This document shows positions 1 through 10,156 of a stretch of 10,156 nucleotides of DNA, in pieces. The notes below the pieces were generated by a model. The model saw only the letters and a list, made by a program, of their open reading frames with translations, ran no database searches and had not been told where the DNA came from. A program made the position numbers and the translations under genes. How positions within the stretch are numbered: position 1 is the first letter of the stretch; each line of letters begins with the position of its first letter. This DNA is from UMGS1474 sp050946775. GTDB lineage: Bacteria > Bacillota > Clostridia > Oscillospirales > Acutalibacteraceae. Location of the stretch: positions 1 through 10,156 of the forward strand of contig JBMNVL010000071.1 of NCBI GenBank assembly GCA_050946775.1. The letters run 5' to 3'.

Positions 1-1
1 T

Positions 2-3000
2 GAACAGCTCACCGTCAAGCTGCGCTCCACCGAGGACAACGGCGAAAACAATATCGGCTGGGATCTCAGACCCGGCGATTTTCAGTGGGACAACGGTTCG
101 GCGGCGCTGTCGATCGACCTGGACCGCGCGCCCACCAATTCGAAAGGACATTTTGATTTTAAGCGGGTGGAGCGGATCATCGCCATCGGCACCGTCGCGG
201 GCCAATACCGCGACCGGATCGGCTCGATCACCATGACGCTGTCCGGCATGCGGATCGTGGACGCGCAGGCGGTCGAGACGGCGCGGGAGGCACTGCGCGC
301 TCTGATCAAAACGCCGGCCGCCGACGCGCTCAACGACGCCGATCGGGCGGTATACGACGCGGCGCTGACGATGGCGCGAGCCACGGCGGAGGATCCGGCC
401 GCGCTGGTGGCCGATCTGCAAAACGCCATCGGCGTGCTGCGGCAGACGATGCCCGCTTCCGATGCGCAGAAAGCTCAGCTGGACGACTGGATGAGCCGCT
501 CCACCGATTGGAACACGATCACCGCCTCGTCCCGGGACGCCTATCTGGCGGCGGTCGCCGCGGCCGGGCCGGTTCGCGAGGGCGGGTCCCGCTGTTCGGT
601 TGAGCGGGCGCTGCAGGCGATCAAGGACGCCTGGTACGCGCTGGAATTTGACGACAGCGTACCCGACGGGGATCTCGGCGACGTGGACGGCGAGGGCGGT
701 GTGACCGCCGCCGACGCGCTGATGGCGCTGCAGGCCGCCACCGGCAAGATCACCCTGACCGGTCAGCAGAGCATCGCCGCCGACGTGGACGGCAAGGACG
801 GCGTGACCGCCGCCGACGCGCTGCTGATCCTGCAATACGCCACCGGGAAGATCACCTCCTTCCCGGTCGGGAAGGAGGACCTGTCCATGGCGATCACCGC
901 CGTTGAAAACGAGCATCCGCTGACCGTCTGCAACCCCATTGATATCAGCTATATGTTCCAGCGGGCGAAAAACGATCAAAACCGTCCCGACGGTCAGGCG
1001 ACCTACCGTGAATCGGCCGATCCGGCCATCGTGGTTTTCCAAAACCGGTACTGGCTGTTCGCCTCCCATGGCGACGGCTACTGGGTATCGGACGATCTGG
1101 CCGATTGGCGGTTTATCCCGGTGGATCTGCAAAAGCAGCCGGAATTCGCCCGCTACGCGCCGGCCACCTGCGTCATCGGCGACACCCTGTATCTGACCCA
1201 TTCCGAGGGCGGGCATATGCTCAAGACCCAAACGCCGGCCGATCCCGATTCGTGGGTGGATATCGGCAAGCCCGACAACTGGATGGATCCCGGTATGTTT
1301 TATAACGATCCCGCCGACGGCGGCGACGGCTACGTGTACCTCTACCACGGGTTGAGCCATCAAAGCCCCATCCGGGTGGTCAAGCTGGACCCGAACGACA
1401 ATATGAAAAAGGTGGACGGCCCTTACGACTGCTGCTGGCCGGACAAGGTCAACCGCGGCTTTGAGGTGGCCGGCGATACCAACACCAATTACGACGCCAA
1501 CGATACCCAGGAAGGCGCCTGGCCGGTCAAGTGGGGCGGCCGGTATTACCTGACCTGCGCGGTGCCCGGCACCCAATACGCGACCTATTCCGACAACTGC
1601 TATGTGTCGGACGATCCCATGGGCCCGTTCGTTCTTTGCGAAAACAGCCCGGTTTCCTGGAAAGCCACCGGCTTTGCCCAGGGCGCCGGTCACGGCGGGG
1701 TGTTTGAGGATCTGGGCGGCCACTGGTGGAAGGTGGACACCTGCCGCATCGCCGGATTTGAGCGGCGGCTGGTGCTGTACCCGGCGACGTTCGACGAGGA
1801 CGGCAGCCTGTACACCAACACCGTCAACGGCGATCTGCCTATGTTTATCCCCACCCAGAACGACGATCCCTTCGGCGATCCCGGCCCGGGATGGACGATG
1901 ATCGCTTACGGCAAGCAGGCGACCGCCTCCTCCAACGAGGGCGCGGCGGCGCTGGCCTTCAACGAGGATATGGCCAGCGCCTGGGTCGCCGCCACCGGCG
2001 ACGAGGGCGAGTGGCTGCAGGTGGATCTGGGGCGGGTGTACCCCGTCCACGCGGCGCAGATCAATTTCGCCGATAAGAATGTCACCGGCGAGGGTGGCCG
2101 GGGACACGGCTACGCCTACCGGTATTTGATGGAGTTTTCGCAGGACGGCGAACGGTGGTACACCATGATCGACCGCACTGCCCAGACCGACGACCGCTCC
2201 CATGAATACGTGGAGTTCGCTGATACGATCGGCGCGCGGTACGTGCGCATCACCAACAAGGGAGCGGTGCCGGCCGGCGGCCGGTTCGCCGTCAGCGGGC
2301 TGCGGATCTTCGGCGAGGGCAGCGGCAAAAAGCCCGCCCCCGTGGTGCCGCAAACGGTGCAGTTTGAGCGCCGGGAGGACAACAACCGCACCGCCGCCGT
2401 CGCGTGGGGAGCGGTGCCCGGCGCGCAGGGGTACGTCATCCGCTGCGGCACGGCGCCGGATAAGCTTTATACCCACTATCAGGTGTGGGGCGTTACCGAC
2501 AAGACGGTGAACAGCCTGATCCGGGGTGTGGATTATTATTTCACCGTCGATACCTTCAACGAAAGCGGCGTCACGCCGGGTACAAGTGCCTTCTCGCTGC
2601 CGGCGACCGAGGAGCGGCAGCCGTACGATCCTGACGGCAGCAATCCGGCGCTGGTCAACCGCGCCGCCGGCCTGGCGGTGCACGAGGCGGAAAACGCCGC
2701 CTTTGGCGGAGAGGGCGTCGCCCCGCGGTACGAGGTGCGCGCCTCCAACAACGCGGCGCTGCACGGCTTCGGCAAGGCCGGCTCTTACGTGGAGTTCACC
2801 GGCGTGGACGGCGGCGACGGCGACGCCACCCTGCGGATCAGCTACGCCGCCAGAGCGGCCGCCCGGGTGACGGTCGTGGTCAACGGGACGCCGGCGGGAA
2901 TCAAATCGCTGCCCAAAACCTCCGGCTGGGCGACCTTCGCCACGACGGACGTCCCGCTGACGGGGCTGACCGCCGGGGAGACCAACACCCTGCGCCTGGA

Positions 3001-3517
3001 GGGGACCGGCGATCTTTTCCACCCCGACTGGGTGCAGCTGGTCTACGATACGGGCTATATTGACCCGCCGGACGATCCGACGCCGGCCGACGCCGGCGCG
3101 CCGTTTGAGGGGCTGAAGGATCCGGTAAAGGCGCCCGGTTTCCCGGTGTATGAGGCGGAGGACGGGCAGATCGCCGCGGCGGTGATCGCCGCCGACGCGC
3201 AGGCCTCCGGCGGCAAATCCGTCCACAATATGGAGCGGGAGGGCGCGTACGTGGCGTTTGCCAACGTGGACGCCGGTCAAGGCGGCGCCGCCCGGCTGCG
3301 GCTGTGCTATTGCGAGGGCAACGGCTCGGGCGATCTGCGGGTGGTGGTCAACGGGGTGACCGCCGTGACGGCCACCCTGCCCAACACCGGCACCTGGAGC
3401 CAATTCCAAATGATCGAGTTTTCGCTGAAAGATCTGCTGCCCGGGACGGCCAACACCGTCCGGCTGGAATGCGGCGGCCACGGGTACAACCCCGACTGGA
3501 TCCAGATCCTCTACTGA
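2..3517 (+). CDS. Dockerin-containing GH43-like glycoside hydrolase with F5/8C, Fn3 and two CBM6/35-like modules (5' partial)
   Basis: The reading frame is open from base 2 to the TGA at 3515-3517 (1171 codons), so the N-terminus and any signal peptide lie upstream; the GTG at 167 is only an internal codon. Domains, numbered from the first in-frame codon: beta-rich module fragment 1-85; helical, Ala-rich region about 88-205; two dockerin repeats 227-285; GH43-like five-bladed propeller about 311-617; discoidin/F5-8C (CBM32-like) about 630-772; fibronectin III about 786-867; CBM6/35-like modules about 890-1016 and 1047-1171. Candidate GH43 catalytic acids are D340 (ESADPAIV), D429 (WMDPGMF) and E504 (QEGAWPV). 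The CBM copies share EAEN/EAED starts and NPDWIQ-type ends. From family knowledge it should be secreted and act on plant polysaccharide side chains such as xylan or arabinan; the exact substrate cannot be read. The dockerin suggests cohesin docking. It is odd that the dockerin is internal, not terminal. Domain calls are firm, activity is inferred. Confidence 0.9.
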   Translation, partial: EQLTVKLRSTEDNGENNIGWDLRPGDFQWDNGSAALSIDLDRAPTNSKGHFDFKRVERIIAIGTVAGQYRDRIGSITMTLSGMRIVDAQAVETAREALRALIKTPAADALNDADRAVYDAALTMARATAEDPAALVADLQNAIGVLRQTMPASDAQKAQLDDWMSRSTDWNTITASSRDAYLAAVAAAGPVREGGSRCSVERALQAIKDAWYALEFDDSVPDGDLGDVDGEGGVTAADALMALQAATGKITLTGQQSIAADVDGKDGVTAADALLILQYATGKITSFPVGKEDLSMAITAVENEHPLTVCNPIDISYMFQRAKNDQNRPDGQATYRESADPAIVVFQNRYWLFASHGDGYWVSDDLADWRFIPVDLQKQPEFARYAPATCVIGDTLYLTHSEGGHMLKTQTPADPDSWVDIGKPDNWMDPGMFYNDPADGGDGYVYLYHGLSHQSPIRVVKLDPNDNMKKVDGPYDCCWPDKVNRGFEVAGDTNTNYDANDTQEGAWPVKWGGRYYLTCAVPGTQYATYSDNCYVSDDPMGPFVLCENSPVSWKATGFAQGAGHGGVFEDLGGHWWKVDTCRIAGFERRLVLYPATFDEDGSLYTNTVNGDLPMFIPTQNDDPFGDPGPGWTMIAYGKQATASSNEGAAALAFNEDMASAWVAATGDEGEWLQVDLGRVYPVHAAQINFADKNVTGEGGRGHGYAYRYLMEFSQDGERWYTMIDRTAQTDDRSHEYVEFADTIGARYVRITNKGAVPAGGRFAVSGLRIFGEGSGKKPAPVVPQTVQFERREDNNRTAAVAWGAVPGAQGYVIRCGTAPDKLYTHYQVWGVTDKTVNSLIRGVDYYFTVDTFNESGVTPGTSAFSLPATEERQPYDPDGSNPALVNRAAGLAVHEAENAAFGGEGVAPRYEVRASNNAALHGFGKAGSYVEFTGVDGGDGDATLRISYAARAAARVTVVVNGTPAGIKSLPKTSGWATFATTDVPLTGLTAGETNTLRLEGTGDLFHPDWVQLVYDTGYIDPPDDPTPADAGAPFEGLKDPVKAPGFPVYEAEDGQIAAAVIAADAQASGGKSVHNMEREGAYVAFANVDAGQGGAARLRLCYCEGNGSGDLRVVVNGVTAVTATLPNTGTWSQFQMIEFSLKDLLPGTANTVRLECGGHGYNPDWIQILY
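680..856 (+). repeat. Type-I dockerin: two tandem calcium-loop repeats
   Basis: Two near-identical 75-base units start at 680 and 782 (102 bases apart). They encode DVDGEGGVTAADALMALQ and DVDGKDGVTAADALLILQ, each followed by an ATGKIT end. This is the duplicated F-hand of dockerins, which bind calcium and a cohesin partner. Loop positions 1, 3 and 12 are Asp in both copies (227/229/238 and 261/263/272), but position 5 is Glu in repeat 1 and Lys (265) in repeat 2, where Asp or Asn is usual. The second loop may therefore bind calcium less well, or use D266 in a shifted register. The segment after repeat 2 (TSFPVGK) resembles the usual C-terminal end of dockerin proteins, yet the frame continues into GH43. 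Confidence 0.88.
855..889 (+). promoter_or_regulatory. Internal Shine-Dalgarno inside a perfect hairpin, followed by an in-frame ATG
   Basis: AAGGAGG at 872-878 lies 8 bases before an ATG at 887-889 that is in frame with the surrounding gene. CCTCCTTCCCG (855-865) is the exact reverse complement of CGGGAAGGAGG (868-878), so the site sits in an 11-bp inverted repeat with a 2-base centre (about 10 bp with a 4-base loop when folded). Initiation here would give an 876-aa product beginning at the GH43 domain, without dockerin or signal peptide. The sequence facts are direct; use as a start is inference, and the site may be coincidental or a scar of gene fusion. Confidence 0.35.
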
Positions 3518-3522
3518 ACCGA

Positions 3523-3553
3523 CCGCCCCGTGGGTCTCCACGGGGCGGCTTTT
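3523..3553 (+). terminator. Intrinsic terminator of the GH43-like gene
   Basis: An 11-bp perfect GC-rich stem, CCGCCCCGTGG (3523-3533) with CCACGGGGCGG (3538-3548), has a GTCT loop and is followed by CTTTT. It starts 5 bases after the stop codon. This separates the gene from the next unit. Confidence 0.92.
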
Positions 3554-3613
3554 GCGCAAACGGGCGAATTTTGCGGAATTTTCGGTTTTCCTATGGCGCT
3601 TTTGAAGTTTATG

Positions 3614-3622
3614 TGCTATACT
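3614..3622 (+). promoter_or_regulatory. Extended -10 promoter of the zinc-ribbon membrane protein gene
   Basis: TGCTATACT (3614-3622) matches an extended -10 (TGnTATAAT, one mismatch). A TTGAAG at 3602-3607 is too close (9 bases) to be its -35 box, and the position 17 bases upstream (TGGCGC) is weak, which fits a TGn-dependent promoter. T-tracts at 3569-3572, 3579-3582 and 3586-3589 lie upstream at roughly helical spacing and could act as an UP-like element. The predicted transcript start is near 3629, giving a leader of about 60 nt. Confidence 0.55.
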
Positions 3623-3690
3623 GAACGTGTATTGCGTACAGTCAACGGGGAGATCCCGCTCTATCTCATGGATACAGGAGGACGAAAGCC

Positions 3691-4998
3691 ATGCTGTGCC
3701 CGCATTGCGGTAAGGACAATATCAACGGCGGTACCTTCTGCGCTTTCTGCGGAAAGCCGCTGCAAAAGCCGAAGGATTACGACGGCCCGGTCAATATGTG
3801 GGGCGAGCCGATCGACCATCTGACCCGGGAATTCCAGCCGGTGGAGGATCCCAAGCCGATCCCCGCGGACGATCTGGAGGTCACCCGGGTGGTGCCGGCG
3901 ACCTATACCGACCTTTCCTCGGGCGAGCCGACCGGGCCGATCGAGCCGGCCGAGGAGGAAAAAAAGGGCAACCGCAAGCTGGTGATCGGCATCGTCGTGG
4001 CGGCGGGCGTGTTGGTGGTGGTGGCGCTGCTGGCGCTGATCCTCCACTTCATCATGCCGGGGGAGGAAAGCGGCGTGACGCCGGCCGACCAGTTTTTGAC
4101 CGAAGTGGGCGAGGACCGGATCAGCATCCGCTCTTATATCGGCACCGACCGCACGGTGGTGCTGCCGACCCGCATCGACGGGATCCCGGTCACCGCCATT
4201 CTCGACAAGGCGTTCGCCAACCGGGATCTGGAGAGCGTCACCGTTCCCGAAACGGTGACCACCATCGCCGAGACGGCGTTTGAGGGCAATCCCCGGCTGG
4301 TGCTGTACGGGCGCAAAAACACCGCGGTGGAGCTGTACGCCGCCAGACACGAGCTGCCCTTCGCCTTGATCGGCACCACCTATTCCCGCACGGAAACGAC
4401 CACCACGATCGGGACGTCCGCCACGGCGACGACGGCGACCGGCAGCGAGACCACCGCCACGACCACGACGACCACCGTCGCGACCACGACGACCACCACC
4501 AGTCCGTCGGCGACCTACGCGCAGACCACCGCCACTCAGGCGCCGCCTCCGGCCACCGATCCGGGCGCTTCGGCGCTGTCGCTGATCGGCAACACCTTCG
4601 CCCAGGTCAAAACCAGACTGGGCAGCGATTTCAACGTCCGGGAAGGCGGGCTGAGCTTCCCGCATCACTCGCAGGTGGAGTTCAACCACTACGTGGGGCA
4701 GGAGCCGGGCGAAAACGACGTGGTCGTCGGGGTGGTGATCACCGAGGGCAGCATCACCGACCGCGCCCGTATCGGCGATACCCTGCGGCAATTGCGGGTG
4801 CTGATCGAGGCCGACGGCGAGTGGACGGTCCAGCCGCAGGAGGGCGTGGGGCAAAGCGCTTTTTGCACCACCACCGTCGAGGGTCAAACGCTGGACGTGA
4901 TCCTCTATTTCAGCGGCGAGGGCGAGGACGCCCACTGCATCCAGGCCTATATCGGCTATCCGCAGTCCTGGGCCGGCGGCGGTTCCGCCGGGGAATAA
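3691..4998 (+). CDS. Zinc-ribbon, single-pass membrane protein with LRR and Thr-rich stalk, function unknown
   Basis: This is a 435-aa protein. The start is ATG 3691, supported by AGGAGG at 3676-3681, nine bases upstream. It opens with a zinc ribbon (C3, C6, C17, C20; CPHCG and CAFCG), then an acidic, proline-rich linker, a basic flank (KKGNRK) and a hydrophobic helix at about 97-122. By the positive-inside rule the ribbon is cytoplasmic and the rest is outside. Residues 131-228 include a BspA-like LRR (AFANRDLESVTVP, then VTTIAETAFEG). A Thr-rich stalk spans 229-290. The terminal domain, 292-435, begins SLIGNTFAQVKTRLG and has C392 and C416, which could form a disulfide. I do not recognise this last domain. 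Many Clostridia encode zinc-ribbon/TM proteins with varied sensor-like outer parts, but no function is established here. Its own promoter and terminator make it a single-gene unit. Confidence 0.88.
   Translation: MLCPHCGKDNINGGTFCAFCGKPLQKPKDYDGPVNMWGEPIDHLTREFQPVEDPKPIPADDLEVTRVVPATYTDLSSGEPTGPIEPAEEEKKGNRKLVIGIVVAAGVLVVVALLALILHFIMPGEESGVTPADQFLTEVGEDRISIRSYIGTDRTVVLPTRIDGIPVTAILDKAFANRDLESVTVPETVTTIAETAFEGNPRLVLYGRKNTAVELYAARHELPFALIGTTYSRTETTTTIGTSATATTATGSETTATTTTTTVATTTTTTSPSATYAQTTATQAPPPATDPGASALSLIGNTFAQVKTRLGSDFNVREGGLSFPHHSQVEFNHYVGQEPGENDVVVGVVITEGSITDRARIGDTLRQLRVLIEADGEWTVQPQEGVGQSAFCTTTVEGQTLDVILYFSGEGEDAHCIQAYIGYPQSWAGGGSAGE
4393..4530 (+). repeat. Low-complexity ACC/ACG-rich tract encoding a Thr-rich stalk
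   Basis: The coding strand is dominated by ACC, ACG and GCG codons, giving runs such as TTTTTTV and TTTTTTS. A 17-base unit beginning CGACCACGACG recurs at 4460-4476 and 4481-4497, so the tract could change length by slippage in whole codons. The protein segment is probably an extended, possibly O-glycosylated spacer outside the membrane (inference). Confidence 0.75.
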
Positions 4999-5012
4999 CG
5001 AAAGATATACGC

Positions 5013-5060
5013 AAAACGGGGATCGAAGCGATCGCGCTTCGATCCCCGTTTTTTATTTTT
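5013..5060. terminator. Bidirectional intrinsic terminator between convergent genes
   Basis: An 18-bp perfect stem, AAAACGGGGATCGAAGCG (5013-5030) with its exact complement at 5035-5052, has an ATCG loop. On the plus strand it is followed by a T-rich tract to 5060, ending transcription of the zinc-ribbon gene. On the minus strand the A-run at 5013-5016 becomes a U-tract, and the stem begins right after the TAA (5055-5053) of the small convergent gene, so it can serve both. Confidence 0.93.
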
Positions 5061-5220
5061 CGTTTTCCATCACCCAGTCGCGGTTTTCCTCCACCCCGTC
5101 GTCGTCGGGACGGGCGACCCGGGTCTTCGGATACCGCTGATCGGGTTTGGTGATGGGCTGGGCGGCGTAATCCCCGTAGGTGGGGGTGAACGCCCGGCCT
5201 TTTTTCGGCGTTTCGGGCAT
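5053..5220 (-). CDS. Small hydrophilic protein (55 aa), possibly distantly like DUF3787 spore-surface proteins
   Basis: The minus-strand frame runs from ATG (5220-5218) to TAA (5055-5053). Upstream, AAAGGA at 5236-5231 is ten bases from the start. The product begins MPETPKKGRAFTPTYGDY, continues QPITKPDQRYPKTRVARP and ends VEENRDWVMENEK. It has no Cys, no signal peptide and no membrane segment; it is basic in the first two thirds and acidic at the end. From memory, the ending (Pro-acidic stretch, then Val, Trp-Val, Glu-Asn) recalls the short clostridial DUF3787 / CDIF630_02480-type spore-surface proteins, but the usual TAAWA motif is not seen, so this is only a hint. A stop codon abutting a bidirectional terminator, a ribosome site and codon use like that of its neighbours support a real gene. 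It is convergent with the zinc-ribbon gene and divergent from rpoB. Confidence 0.72.
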   Translation of the reverse strand: MPETPKKGRAFTPTYGDYAAQPITKPDQRYPKTRVARPDDDGVEENRDWVMENEK

Positions 5221-5308
5221 CGGTACCACGTCCTTTCACCGGTAGTGTTCCCCAAAACCGCCGGTGTTTTTTTGCCAAACGTTCCCATCCAAACGCGCAA
5301 AATATTGC

Positions 5309-5324
5309 AACGCTTCCAAGCGTT
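5309..5324. promoter_or_regulatory. Short palindrome, possible operator
   Basis: AACGCTT and AAGCGTT are perfect inverted arms around a central CC. No T-tract follows, so it is not a terminator. It lies about 90 bases before the small minus-strand gene and about 100 bases before the rpoB -35 box. Its size suits a dimeric regulator, but the binding protein is unknown. Confidence 0.3.
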
Positions 5325-5424
5325 CCGTTTCAGGCAAAAACGCGGCGAAACTTCGGGCAAAACGGGGGAGAAGCCGGAAAAACGCTTATAAAAAGAAAAA
5401 TTGCCGCCAATTTGCAAAAAACAA

Positions 5425-5453
5425 TTGACAACAAATGCACGTTGTGGTATTCT
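5425..5453 (+). promoter_or_regulatory. Sigma-A-type promoter of rpoBC
   Basis: A perfect -35 box TTGACA (5425-5430), a 17-base spacer, and TATTCT (5448-5453; 4 of 6 matches to TATAAT). An A-rich stretch (5411-5424) just upstream could act as an UP element. Transcription should begin near 5460, leaving a leader of about 145 nt before rpoB. This is the only strong plus-strand promoter seen upstream of rpoB. Confidence 0.85.
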
Positions 5454-5486
5454 ATTGTTCCCTATTGTAAACATGGGGGTCTGCGC

Positions 5487-5541
5487 CTTTTCCAACGACA
5501 GTATAGCACACTTTCCGTCGTTTGGCAAGGGGTTTGGCAAA
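5487..5541 (+). promoter_or_regulatory. rpoB leader: hairpin potential and GTTTGGCAA direct repeat
   Basis: CCAACGAC (5492-5499) can pair with GTCGTTTGG (5517-5525) with one bulged base. The right arm overlaps the first of two GTTTGGCAA copies (5520-5528 and 5532-5540), so pairing would hide one copy. A GTTTTT run follows at 5542-5547. It could be a control or attenuation element, but no recognised riboswitch or r-protein site is visible. Confidence 0.3.
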
Positions 5542-5605
5542 GTTTTTCGCCGATCCGGTCGGACGGGTCGACGGTGGAAAATTACGAAAACAGGAGTGAA
5601 CGCGG

Positions 5606-9316
<3,711 letters not shown>

Positions 9317-9335
9317 GAAAGGGGAGGAATGACAG

Positions 9336-10156
<821 letters not shown>

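Larger units (their letters stand above)
5221..5605. other. Divergent intergenic region between the small minus-strand gene and rpoB
   Basis: These 385 bases are visibly more A/T-rich than the genes and hold no convincing coding frame. They contain the ribosome site of the small gene, a palindrome (5309-5324), A/T-rich sequence with an AAATTG/CAATTT dyad (5398-5413), the rpoB promoter (5425-5453) and the rpoB leader. A minus-strand promoter is not clear: CTTATA at 5385-5390 reads TATAAG on the minus strand but has no good -35 box at normal spacing. Confidence 0.7.

Noticed and set aside
167..169. GTG as start of the GH43-like protein
   Set aside because: The frame is open back to base 2, no Shine-Dalgarno precedes it, and it lies inside a beta-rich module, so the true start is upstream of the window.
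3661..4935. 424-codon open frame antisense to the zinc-ribbon gene
   Set aside because: Same codon-bias effect; its Arg/Gly-rich middle is just the complement of the Thr-rich tract, and it would run against a gene with clear domains and a good ribosome site.
5237..5273. Plus-strand hairpin CACCGG/CCGGTG followed by T7
   Set aside because: Only a 6-bp stem with an 18-base loop, and no plus-strand gene ends here; too weak to call a terminator.
5472..5605. Leader peptide in the rpoB 5' leader (ATG at 5472)
   Set aside because: No ribosome site; the frame has no stop before rpoB and runs past its start to 5670, which does not fit a regulatory leader peptide.
4999..5605. CRISPR array, tRNA, riboswitch or insertion sequence in the longest non-coding stretch
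   Set aside because: No regular direct repeats with spacers, no cloverleaf, no recognised aptamer motif, and no transposase or terminal inverted repeats.

Overview
The window looks like chromosomal DNA of a GC-rich Gram-positive anaerobe, most likely class Clostridia (an Oscillospirales-like gut or rumen fibre degrader). Support: a dockerin-bearing GH43-type protein, a zinc-ribbon membrane protein with an LRR and a Thr-rich linker, a Bacillota-type RpoB, strong Shine-Dalgarno sites and U-tract hairpin terminators. The lineage is inferred from protein style; nothing here fixes genus or species.

Layout. (1) Bases 2-3517 (+) hold the 3' part of a large multidomain carbohydrate-active protein whose start lies upstream: beta-rich fragment, helical region, internal type-I dockerin, GH43-like five-bladed propeller, discoidin (F5/8C, CBM32-like), fibronectin III, and two CBM6/35-like modules. 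It ends at a strong terminator (3523-3553). (2) A 173-base gap carries that terminator and an extended -10 promoter for a 435-aa single-pass membrane protein (3691-4998): cytoplasmic zinc ribbon, TM helix, short LRR, Thr-rich stalk and an unrecognised outer domain. (3) A long perfect hairpin (5013-5052) separates this gene from a convergent 55-aa gene on the minus strand (5053-5220) and can terminate both. (4) A 385-base divergent intergenic region (5221-5605) holds a near-consensus sigma-A promoter and a roughly 145-nt leader for rpoB, a short palindrome, and repeated GTTTGGCAA motifs facing both genes. (5) rpoB (5606-9316, complete) and rpoC (9336 to the end, partial) form an operon with a 19-base gap.

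How the genes relate. rpoB and rpoC encode the two large catalytic subunits of RNA polymerase and are the housekeeping anchor. The genes upstream are separate transcription units with no evident link to transcription, and the rplJ-rplL genes that usually precede rpoB are not here. The most unusual local signals are an internal Shine-Dalgarno plus ATG inside gene 1, at the dockerin/GH43 junction and buried in a perfect 11-bp inverted repeat; the small minus-strand gene; and a proline in the rifampicin-pocket region of RpoB. I see no mobile element, CRISPR array, tRNA or rRNA. The window shows no clear new multi-gene system.
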